Positions 47,959 through 56,626 of a DNA stretch of 64,000 nt are shown here, piece after piece. The first letter of the stretch is position 1, and each line of letters opens with the position of its first letter. Position numbers and translations under genes: made by a program. Under the pieces are notes generated by a model, which was given only the letters and a program-made list of their open reading frames with translations, ran no database searches and was not told where the DNA came from. Source of the stretch: Phaeodactylum tricornutum CCAP 1055/1 (lineage: Eukaryota; Bacillariophyta; Bacillariophyceae; Surirellales; Neidiaceae); the NCBI RefSeq assembly GCF_000150955.2, contig NC_011672.1, positions 1,054,001 through 1,118,000 of the forward strand, in the 5' to 3' direction.

Positions 47959-48792
47959 ATGATGAGTACTGTTTCCGGACGCGTTGCCGTCGTGACTGGA
48001 TCCAACAAGGGCATTGGTTACTTCATTGCCTTGCAATTAGGCCTTTCGAATCTGTTTGAGCACGTATTGCTTGCGTGTCGGGACGAATCGCGAGCAGCCG
48101 ACGCAGTGGCTTCGCTGCAAGCTCAGCTCCCGAACAAGGTCAAGGTTTCCTCCGCGAGTCTCACCCTAGGCAATACGGAATCACACCGGGCCTTTGCCAA
48201 ACAAATGGAGGAATCCTTTGGGAAAGTTGATGTTCTGGTAAACAATGCGGGGTTTGCTTTCAAGGGTTCAGATTCAACTCCCTTTAAAGAACAATGCACG
48301 CCTACGTTGGACATTAACTTTCGTGGTACGGTAGATTTGACCAATCGCCTATTGCCGTTGATAGAAAAGGGAACAGATCCACGCGTGGTGAACGTTGCCA
48401 GTATGGCGGGACGCCTGGCCCAACTGTCCCCCGAACTGCAAAGCAAGTTTTCGTCCAACGATTTGACCATGGCCGAATTGGAATCGCTAGTCGATCAGTT
48501 TGAAACGGCTGTTCATGACGGTACACAAAAGGACAAGGGATGGGGAAGTTCCAACTACGGGATCAGCAAACTGGCGGTCATTGCCGCTACCAAAGTCTGG
48601 GCGCGGGAGTACGCCAACAAGGGAACCGTCTCGATCAATTGTTGCTGTCCCGGCTATTGCAAAACCGATATGACCAGTGCAAAAGGTGTCCGTGATCCGG
48701 CGGATGGTGCCAAGAATGCGGTGATCCCAGCGACCATGGAGAATCCTCCCACAGGACAATTCTTTGAAAACTTTAAAGTCGGCCAATGGTAA
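47959..48792 (+). CDS. Short-chain dehydrogenase, carbonyl-reductase-like
   Basis: 277 aa, single exon; ATGATG at 47959, either start possible. Classical SDR: NADP(H)-binding TGSNKGIG at about 13-20, R following strand 2 (LLACRDESRA), NNAG near 94, catalytic Ser in NVASM, YGISK (Tyr and Lys), and CPGYCKTDMT after the active site. An insert between the Ser strand and the Tyr (LSPELQSKFSSNDLTMAELE...) is typical of carbonyl reductase 1 (SDR21C), which reduces quinones and aldehydes with NADPH. No targeting peptide, so cytosolic. Confidence 0.9.
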   Translation: MMSTVSGRVAVVTGSNKGIGYFIALQLGLSNLFEHVLLACRDESRAADAVASLQAQLPNKVKVSSASLTLGNTESHRAFAKQMEESFGKVDVLVNNAGFAFKGSDSTPFKEQCTPTLDINFRGTVDLTNRLLPLIEKGTDPRVVNVASMAGRLAQLSPELQSKFSSNDLTMAELESLVDQFETAVHDGTQKDKGWGSSNYGISKLAVIAATKVWAREYANKGTVSINCCCPGYCKTDMTSAKGVRDPADGAKNAVIPATMENPPTGQFFENFKVGQW

Positions 48793-49111
48793 AGGTCGAT
48801 TGGAGAGACCTACGGAAACGTTATCTGCATATGTACACATAGATTTCTTACAATATGATGATGACGTATATACATACACTCTTTTTTTTTTACAAGCAAT
48901 AGGATCGTAGCCTTTCGAGTCGAATTTACACTATGCGATTCTGCCGGAAGCAGTATTCGATTTTTTAATGTTGGTCTTGTATCCCAGCAATGATCTGCAA
49001 TGCTTGCCTATCGCAGGGTCCCGTACATGTACTGCAAAATGAAGATCACACATCAACAAGCCATTTGCATGTTACTAAAAAAGAGCCAACTATTTCATAA
49101 ATACGCCGTAC
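48793..49111. other. Convergent intergenic region
   Basis: Short spacer between convergent genes. It contains a T-run near 48883 but nothing else that I can support. Confidence 0.5.
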
Positions 49112-50224
49112 TCATTCGTAAAACGACACTTTCAAGACCCCGGCGTAGATGACGTGACACGCCAATATCGCAATGGCGATCGGCGCCGCCTTGGATTGAC
49201 TAGCGGACACGTCTTGACTGAGTAACGGTGTACTCATATTTCGCAGCACAAGCGTTCCGGATACAACCATGGCGGCAAGCAGCACACTCCATTCCCAGAT
49301 TTCGTGCGGCCAAACCCAGACAACGGCCGCGGCCAACAAAAAGGGGACCTGGGCGTATCCGTAGCAACAGACCCAGAGAGCCCACGGAATGCCCGACATG
49401 CCGACACAAACGCAGGCCAAGAAGAGCACCGTGGGGACACCCACGGTCATGGTCATGACGACACTGGAGGCGCGCACGAGATGGCGAATGTCGAATTCAA
49501 AAGCGTCCACTTGGGTAGCATCGTCCGCGCGCTTTACCTTTTGCCAGTGATGCAAATATGCCGAGAGGTTGCTGGTGACGGCCAAAACGAAAATCAAAGT
49601 CATGCTCACCCAAAGAGGTCCGTACAAATCCGGGCCTTTCAAGTTGGAAAGATCGTTTTCGTCGGCCGTGGATGGATCTCCCAACACGGCGGTACGGAAT
49701 TGATCGGGTTGCCAAAAGGTGGTGACGGAGGCTTTGAGACGGAGCAAAATGTCCCGAGTGTCCATATCAAAGTACTGTACGTAGGAATCCAAACGAACGC
49801 ACTTGACACAGGAACGCCAACTGAGCAAGGACGTGGGCGTGGAGGCGATTTCGTCCGTTCCACCGTACGGAGCTTTGCGACTACCGGGGAGTGCTTGCTG
49901 ATCCATGGCTCCTCGGAGTTGCGAAGGACTTCCCGGTAGAAAGTGCTGTTGCTGGTTTTGTTGTGCTTGTTGTACGTTTTGCGGCGGATGGTACGGTGGA
50001 GAGGCAGGGGGCAACTGAAAGGAACCCGTCATTCCCGACTGAGGATCCGGTTGATTCAACGGCTGATTCAACATGACATTGGACGCCGCGTACTGTTGTT
50101 GTGGTTGTTGTTGAGGAGTGGGATTCGGCAACGGTATATCCAATAGATCGTTATGGTTGACACGAAAGGGATTCGGTCCAAACCCGCCGTCGTCGTCCTC
50201 GTCGTCGTACGCAGAGTTCATCAT
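49112..50224 (-). CDS. Yip1-family Golgi membrane protein
   Basis: 370 aa from the ATG at 50224 (MMNSAYDDEDDDGGFG). The N-terminal 150 residues are disordered, Gln/Pro-rich and cytosolic. Then DLYGPLWVSMTLIFVLAVTSNL, the characteristic Yip1 first-span motif (DLYGP), and four further membrane spans, ending at ILACHVIYAGVLKVSFYE. Five spans with a cytosolic N-terminus match YIPF1/2. These proteins bind Rab GTPases and act in ER-Golgi transport. Single exon. Confidence 0.88.
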   Translation of the reverse strand: MMNSAYDDEDDDGGFGPNPFRVNHNDLLDIPLPNPTPQQQPQQQYAASNVMLNQPLNQPDPQSGMTGSFQLPPASPPYHPPQNVQQAQQNQQQHFLPGSPSQLRGAMDQQALPGSRKAPYGGTDEIASTPTSLLSWRSCVKCVRLDSYVQYFDMDTRDILLRLKASVTTFWQPDQFRTAVLGDPSTADENDLSNLKGPDLYGPLWVSMTLIFVLAVTSNLSAYLHHWQKVKRADDATQVDAFEFDIRHLVRASSVVMTMTVGVPTVLFLACVCVGMSGIPWALWVCCYGYAQVPFLLAAAVVWVWPHEIWEWSVLLAAMVVSGTLVLRNMSTPLLSQDVSASQSKAAPIAIAILACHVIYAGVLKVSFYE

Positions 50225-50956
50225 GTGTTGCTTGTTGACAATGACACGCTTAATTTCCTTGCCAGGGTATTTCGGAATACGCACGAGGAGCAAGCGGTAG
50301 GTCTCGATACCAAAAGCTCAGGTTTCTTCGAAACAGGGGAGTCGAATACCGAAATTCGTACGAGCAACGGAATCCAACGATCCAGCAAAGGCTTTGTAAC
50401 AGTTTACTGTAAGTGCAAGTTGTCCTCTACGTTTCCAGACCAAACAACCGTCACGCAAAATAGGTGTTCACAAGTCCCTTGTCGATGGCGTCGCTGCGGG
50501 CACGAGCTTTGTTGTAGTACGCGTATGACAGTGAGTAGCAAGGTCTGTGTGTGCTTGATAATGGTCTGAAGGGTTTCGTCACTGCTCTATATCCAAATAC
50601 TATCCGAAAGTGTCACATCCTTATATGGTTCCGTGAATAGACACAAAACGAGACTTGAAATAACCAATGAAAACACATAGTATACAACTCGGCTACCGAC
50701 GGGAACCACAGACGAGAGTCCACTGTGACTGTGACTGCGACCATGAGACCCCGGCATCATCCGACCACACCACAACAAACACAACACCAAAGCAACTAGG
50801 CAACGACACTCCCTCCTCCTTTAGCTAGATCGCACTATCGATTCACTGCAAAGTCCTTCTGGTCGAGACAGTTTGTGTGAGAAGCACAACATCTTTGACG
50901 AGTTGTCGATCGACACACCACCGGATCCGCCGAAGGACGCCGGGTGAACACGAATC
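50225..50956. promoter_or_regulatory. Divergent promoter region YIPF/THOC2
   Basis: About 730 bp between opposing start codons. The repeated GACTGTGACTGCGAC stretch lies near 50725-50740. No coding evidence. Confidence 0.4.
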
Positions 50957-53900
50957 ATGACATTCCCCGACCTGGCGACCGTCACTGAAGTCTTGCGGCA
51001 GGAAATACCGGATCCATCGGTGCTTCGCCTTTACCTGTGTCAGATCGGAAGAGCTGCTTTGGGAGACGGTGACAACGGAGACACTACTGCCTCGCAGGCT
51101 CGTACCGTATGGACGAGTTTGGCCATTACAGACCAGCAGGAGGATCTCTCCTCTTTGCTCGTGGATGTTTTGTGGTTGGTTACGATGTCGTCGTCCGTGT
51201 CCAGTGACTCCGCACTCCCGCAACTGCTCGTGCGAGATACCGTGCAGGCCTATCCGTGGACTCGCACCGCTCTCGTACAAACACTCGACGCTCGACTCTT
51301 ACAGGACGCGACACTCATTCCGAATCAGGCAGATTTTCAAAAGAAACTCCGACAGTACAATACCGCCACCTTTTATCGCCAAAACAAGTGGAACTTGTTG
51401 CACGAAGAGTCGGAAGGATACAGCAAGCTTCTCCAATTCTTGCTTTCCGTATCGAATGAACACTTACACTTTGCATCCTCGACGAACATACCGTCTTCGT
51501 CCGACAATATCTCGCGTTTGGAAACTCTGATCGGCACCTTCTCCTTGGATCCCAATCGAGTACTCGATTTGCTGTTAAACGTGCTCGAGCTTGCCTTTGC
51601 CAATCCAAAGGAAGCGCCGGGATCACCCGGCACCGAAACCTCCACATCCACGGCAAGTCGTATGGTTGCGTTGCTGGTCGCTCTACCCTCGGACAACTTG
51701 CCAAAATTGCTCGCCTTTGAATTTCAAGGACGGCCACTACAACAGCAAACGCCACTGTTGAAGGTCATGGCGTTTTTGGCCGCACATGATGCTTTGGACG
51801 TGGAAAAAATGCTCTCGTTTTTGCCGTCGTCATGGATGGATTCGGCGAACGATTTGGAAGTCGCCTGGCGGAAACAGGAAACTTCACGGGTACGGGATTT
51901 AGGCAAGGTGCGCTTGTCCTCACCGGCTCCGGTCGCCAACGGCACACACGAGCCCGGGTCGGAACAGCAGTCCGCAGTACAGCAACTACACACGACACTC
52001 GTCTCCTCGCCAGCGATACAGTTTTTGCAAACCCTGTTTGTAACGCAGCCGTTACGTGCCTGGCCGTTGGCACGAAAGGTGGGTGTGGTAAACTGGTCGC
52101 AACTTTGCACACTCCTACCCGACACGATTGGTGTGGCTTTGATCGATTGGACGCACCAAGAAATTCAGCCCCTGCTGCAACGTCGAGTCGCTCCCGTGCC
52201 ATGGACGGAATCGTGTCGCGAACAGAAGGGTGATACTGCGTCGGACGATGCCATGGACATAAACAATGGCGACAAGCGAAAGGACAGAGACACATTGTCC
52301 TTTTTGCTCCATATTGTGGTTGAACCACTGTCATACGTCAAAAATTCAGGATGCATCGTGCTGCGGCCTGTCTTTTTCAGTCAGCTGTGTCGCCTTTTGG
52401 CGGCTTACAACAACGACACAACCGAGGAGGAAGTGTCCGAGAAAGTACTTGCGTTCTATAAATCTTTTCTGCTTCCCACGCTTAGTTTGTTCCCGTCGAG
52501 TCCGTCCCGATCTGCAGAAGTATGGACTGTAATGCAGCCCCTGTCCTATCGCACTCGGTATGCCTTGTACAAGTCGTGGCGGGGTACCGGGCTGGAGCGT
52601 GCTGGACTACACGATAGCGCGAAACCACTTTGGCAAGTCAGTGGCGAGATACAAGCCGGAAAGGATGCACGTTACCAGCTTAAGCGTCTTTCTAAAGACA
52701 CTATTCGGGACGTTAGTCGGGGTGTCGCGAAAGTTTGTCATCATCATCCTTTGGTTGTCTTTTCCACTATTCTCAGTCAGATTGAATCCTACGACAACCT
52801 TGTGGAGGTCATGGTGGATGCATTGCGGTTCGTGACACCGCTGTCGTTGGATGTCCTGGGATTTTGCATTTTGAGCCGATTAAGTGGAAGTGGTGACAAC
52901 GGCTTTGTAAATCGATCTCGTCTAAAGGAAGACGGCGTCAATGTATCGCAATGGTTGCAATCGCTGGAATCGTTTACGGGGTACTTTTATAAACGTTTTC
53001 CTTCGATGGAGCTACGCGGAATACTATGCTACCTGATTGGACGTCTCAAGGATGGTCACGTTATGGAATTGGGAATGCTGCGGACGCTCTTGAAGACTGC
53101 AGGGGGTTGGGCGTTTGCGGACTACTCGCCGGCCGCAAATTTGTCAATGACACAATTGGAGGGTCGAGCTGGATCAACCGCACTACAACGCGAAACAATG
53201 TCGTTTGGTGTCATCGAAAGATTTAATCTGTCTGCTTCCAACGCGGTACGGAGAGTGTTACAAACTGATGGAGCGGGAGTTTCACTGCTCATTCTCCTGG
53301 CCCAAGTTCGACATCAAATCATTTTTGAAGGGTCCTCTACGGATCCACCAAAGCCAGTCAAGCTGATTGGTAACTTGGTCGACACATGTCAATCTGTGAT
53401 GACGGTTCTTTTAAACTTTCTCATTGCTGATCCGGCGGGGATGAATGGACAGACCGCTTCTTCTATTGTGAAGATTGCAACTTTTATGCCTTCGCTGGAG
53501 AAACTTTGCACTGATTATGGTATGGATGTTGCTTTCGCATGGATGCTTTGTCGCCCATTTATCAGAAAGGCTGCCATAAATAAAGATTTGCCGAACGCTT
53601 TATCAGCCTTTCGGATATCGTCAGAATTACAAATGATCTACAAAGCGAGTTTGCCATCAATAACGTGGGATTATATTTCGACAACACTCTTCGAGATATT
53701 TTATACCAAGTCGTTGTACGACCTTTTCTGCCCTGAAGAAGTGTACGCCAGCGAGATTGCTCGACTGGAAAAGGAAGGAGAACGATTCGCGATTCAAAAG
53801 GATGCATCACCTTCAACCTCGGTTCAGCCTGGGAATGCACCTGTTGCGTCAATTCAAGACGAAATCAACCGCTGTGAGACAACAGTCGTCAAATTGAAAG

Positions 53901-55279
53901 CTGACCTTGCAAAGCAGAAGCGGCATGTAGCAGAAAGTCGCAAAACGATACAGGAACTTGCTGCGGACCTTTTTGAATCAAAAACAGCCAATGAAGAATC
54001 TGCAACAGCATTTTTGACTCGTTGTGTATTTCCACGCTGCATGCAAGGACCAGATGATGCCCTGTATTGCGCCCACTTCGTCAAGTTCCTTCACGAGATA
54101 GAGACACCCGGTTTCGGTACCCTGTATATATTCGACGTGACCGTCGTTTCGCTTTCACGAGCACTCTTTGGCATGACTGAAGGGGAGGCCGCTAATGTCT
54201 CGATTCTACTGTGCGAGATTTGGAAGGTTGCCAGTAAATGGCGCTACGAGAAGGACAGCTTCGATACAGAGATCACGGGGAAGCCGTGTTCCATGCTTCT
54301 CAACAAGAAACGAGGTTCGATTCAACCAGTATCTTATGCAGAGTTTGAGGTGCTGTACAACAGATGGCATGCCGCCATTGGAGCCGCCGCAATAGGTTGT
54401 TTACAGTCTTCTGAATACATCCATACGCGTAACTGTCTGATCGTATTGAAGCGCATGGTAGAAGTCTATCCAACACGACCAAGACTTGGAAATGAACTTC
54501 TAGAAGCTCTCGTACCGTTACAGGACGAAGGCAATAAATTCGCTGACATCCGAGCTTCTGCACAAGCGTTCAGTACCCAGCTTCTTCGGGCTAGGGATGA
54601 TGGAGTCTGGAAAGAAGAGGATCCCGCCATTGTGAAGGCACGGCGAGCCACAGAGCAGGCTGCAGCTGTTGCCCGTCAAAAGAAAGTCGAGGAACAAATG
54701 GCGGAGCTCAAGCGGGATTCTGAAAAGATAACAGAAGAGATCGGGGAATGGGACAATAACCACCGCGGTGACCGAAGACGTCCGCTTCCTGCCGTCGGTA
54801 CCAGAGATTCAAGAGCTCCGTTACCTCGCGAAGTGGAAGATGGACGCCGTGCAAGAGGTCAAGAGAATGGAGATCGCAGTCGTAGCCAGGAAGCCCGTCA
54901 TGCACCTACGGACGCATCTAGAGGACGCCTTGAGGACCCTGGAGGGAGTTCTCGACGAGAACCTCAAAGAGATGATCGTTGGTCACGTGGGGCTCGGCAA
55001 GGCGATAACTTTTCGACATTGGCTACTTCTGGCCGCAGGGAAGATCCTTCACGAGAAGAGGCACCGCGAGGATTCGAAGGTCGATTCCAGCGTCCTCGAC
55101 AAGACCCACCCCAGCCAATACCCCCTCGCACTGCCACGAAGCGAAGCCGTCCTTCTTCACCGTCCGAACCTGGCGAGAGCAGCGAGCCATTGCTGCAGAG
55201 ATCAAAGCGGCCTCGTATCGACGACATCGACAAAGACGACGGCCGACACCCTGTTCGTAGACGTGGCGGCAGACGGTAG
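50957..55279 (+). CDS. THOC2: THO complex subunit 2
   Basis: 1440 aa, single exon, ATG at 50957. THO couples transcription to mRNA export as part of TREX. THOC2 signatures: RQNKWNLLHEESEGYSKLLQFL (N-terminal block), PLSYRTRYALYKSWRG in the centre, KDTIRDVSRGVAKVCHHHPLVVFSTILSQIESYDNLVEVMVDALRF, and LSMTQLEGRAGSTALQRET. A coiled coil lies near 970-1015 (INRCETTVVKLKADLAKQK). The last 150 residues are Arg/Asp/Pro/Ser-rich, the RNA-binding tail typical of the family. Size fits (human 1593). Confidence 0.9.
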   Translation: MTFPDLATVTEVLRQEIPDPSVLRLYLCQIGRAALGDGDNGDTTASQARTVWTSLAITDQQEDLSSLLVDVLWLVTMSSSVSSDSALPQLLVRDTVQAYPWTRTALVQTLDARLLQDATLIPNQADFQKKLRQYNTATFYRQNKWNLLHEESEGYSKLLQFLLSVSNEHLHFASSTNIPSSSDNISRLETLIGTFSLDPNRVLDLLLNVLELAFANPKEAPGSPGTETSTSTASRMVALLVALPSDNLPKLLAFEFQGRPLQQQTPLLKVMAFLAAHDALDVEKMLSFLPSSWMDSANDLEVAWRKQETSRVRDLGKVRLSSPAPVANGTHEPGSEQQSAVQQLHTTLVSSPAIQFLQTLFVTQPLRAWPLARKVGVVNWSQLCTLLPDTIGVALIDWTHQEIQPLLQRRVAPVPWTESCREQKGDTASDDAMDINNGDKRKDRDTLSFLLHIVVEPLSYVKNSGCIVLRPVFFSQLCRLLAAYNNDTTEEEVSEKVLAFYKSFLLPTLSLFPSSPSRSAEVWTVMQPLSYRTRYALYKSWRGTGLERAGLHDSAKPLWQVSGEIQAGKDARYQLKRLSKDTIRDVSRGVAKVCHHHPLVVFSTILSQIESYDNLVEVMVDALRFVTPLSLDVLGFCILSRLSGSGDNGFVNRSRLKEDGVNVSQWLQSLESFTGYFYKRFPSMELRGILCYLIGRLKDGHVMELGMLRTLLKTAGGWAFADYSPAANLSMTQLEGRAGSTALQRETMSFGVIERFNLSASNAVRRVLQTDGAGVSLLILLAQVRHQIIFEGSSTDPPKPVKLIGNLVDTCQSVMTVLLNFLIADPAGMNGQTASSIVKIATFMPSLEKLCTDYGMDVAFAWMLCRPFIRKAAINKDLPNALSAFRISSELQMIYKASLPSITWDYISTTLFEIFYTKSLYDLFCPEEVYASEIARLEKEGERFAIQKDASPSTSVQPGNAPVASIQDEINRCETTVVKLKADLAKQKRHVAESRKTIQELAADLFESKTANEESATAFLTRCVFPRCMQGPDDALYCAHFVKFLHEIETPGFGTLYIFDVTVVSLSRALFGMTEGEAANVSILLCEIWKVASKWRYEKDSFDTEITGKPCSMLLNKKRGSIQPVSYAEFEVLYNRWHAAIGAAAIGCLQSSEYIHTRNCLIVLKRMVEVYPTRPRLGNELLEALVPLQDEGNKFADIRASAQAFSTQLLRARDDGVWKEEDPAIVKARRATEQAAAVARQKKVEEQMAELKRDSEKITEEIGEWDNNHRGDRRRPLPAVGTRDSRAPLPREVEDGRRARGQENGDRSRSQEARHAPTDASRGRLEDPGGSSRREPQRDDRWSRGARQGDNFSTLATSGRREDPSREEAPRGFEGRFQRPRQDPPQPIPPRTATKRSRPSSPSEPGESSEPLLQRSKRPRIDDIDKDDGRHPVRRRGGRR

Positions 55280-55409
55280 AAACATTATGATTACGCTTTA
55301 CGAGCAAAGTAGTAAGATGTAACTTCTCTTGTTGCACAGCTAGATCCATATCTACGAATTTTATTTGGTGCACATATTTCTCGGCTTAAAGTCAATCCTT
55401 CCAAGTGAT

Positions 55410-56022
55410 TTAACCATGCTTCTCATTATTCCTTTGAATCGTTTCGTTCACGCATTTACGAAGCGTTTCAGCATATGCATCGCACGGACTTGGCTCTACC
55501 GCATATTTCTTTTGGCAATCAATCCAATGAGCACGTGGTCCGAGGCAAGGAAGAGGCATTGAATCTAGCTCACCGTTCCTGCCATCTTCAAATCTATTGG
55601 CATATATTTCTGCCAAGCGGTTGGCATCGTACTCCAATGCGACAGCAGCATCGGCAAACTTTGCATTCAGCCCATCGATGGTATCATTTAGGCTGGAACT
55701 TCGTTGTGATCGCTCCACAGCTCGAGCCTGACGTTCCTGCTCGAGTCTTTGCACAGTTTGGGCAACCCTTTGGCTTCGTTCGTTGCGTTGTACCAAAACT
55801 GACGCTCGAAACTTATTCCATTCGTCCTGGACTGCCTTGTTTTGAAAGTCACGCACAATCTCCTCTAGAACATGTTACCATAGGGTTAGACCTGTTTGCA
55901 GCTTCGTCCATGTATCCGTGCCGTTTTCTACCGCTGTAAGGCTCACCTTCTAGCTCGGGCGACAAGCTAACTCCCGAAGCGACATCGATGTCGTCAGACT
56001 GTGTAGAACTTCCTTGTCCCAT
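55410..56022 (-). CDS. MIC19: MICOS subunit MIC19-like (CHCH protein)
   Basis: Two exons, 56022-55947 and 55864-55410, 82-bp intron (GTGAGC...TTCTAG, phase 1); 176 aa. The joined start is MGQGSSTQSDD, an N-myristoylation signal as in CHCHD3/MIC19. The middle is a coiled coil (NKFRASVLVQRNERSQRVAQ through FADAAVALEYDANRLAEIY). The C-terminus is a CHCH domain with two CX9C pairs, CLGPRAHWIDC and CDAYAETLRKC, oxidised by Mia40 in the mitochondrial intermembrane space. MIC19 organises cristae junctions with MIC60. Myristoyl site, coiled coil and CHCH together make the call good; other CHCH proteins usually lack the first two. Confidence 0.8.
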
Positions 56023-56626
56023 GCTTGTACCTGCTCAATGCAAAGATTGCGTGATCAGTGTTGCCACCTTTCTTTTGATATCAACGGATTTTCCCTTCGT
56101 TATCTATGGTATCGTTTTGCGGCCATCGTCCTAAATCCTATTAAACATCACGCCATTTACCTCATGGTACGACAATCTACGAGTTTTCGAGGATTCCTAA
56201 TGTCGTACCATGACGTAAATGGCGTGATGTTTAATATGTTTTCTTTTGCAGACTCTCCAAGTGGAGATAATAGTCCAAAAAGTCGTGATCTGATTTAAAC
56301 CAACCATTATAGAATAAATTTCAGGTGGATAAATACTCTTTGTCATATACGACTTTCACGGTAAATATGATATCTGTTTCTGGTATGCAATCTAAAACTA
56401 TGAAACACAGCGAAGCGAAAGTGTTGATCTCATGAAGGAAAACAAAACGAAACACACTTCAACACAGCATTCTTGAATATTGTATGTAACAGAGACCACA
56501 AAACCTTTGCTAGAACCATCCTTTTCGTATTATGTATGGTATATTGAATGTTGATGCGTATCCGTGCACACTGTAAAACAATCGAATTCTTGTGCTTATA
56601 TCCGCATTCCTTTGTTTGCTTATTCT
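56023..56626. other. Intergenic with large inverted repeat
   Basis: Upstream of MIC19 and downstream of aconitase, both on minus. It is occupied in part by the 36-bp-arm foldback at 56139-56236. Otherwise AT-rich with no gene. Confidence 0.55.
56139..56236. repeat. 36-bp-arm inverted repeat (hairpin)
   Basis: Arms 56139-56174 and 56201-56236 are complementary with one mismatch, around a 26-nt loop (56175-56200). The left arm begins TATTAAACATCACGCCATTT. The mismatch makes a TGACGT core in the right arm only. It could be a foldback transposon remnant, a small-RNA precursor or a cruciform site. No flanking target-site duplication is obvious. Confidence 0.9.

Noticed and set aside
48883-48893. 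T-run as a terminator
   Set aside because: A simple T-tract is not informative for polymerase II genes.
49304-49939. 211-codon plus-strand frame
   Set aside because: Antisense of the Yip1-family gene.
54768-55322. 184-codon frame overlapping the THOC2 tail
   Set aside because: Shifted reading of an Arg-rich low-complexity region; no start context or domain.
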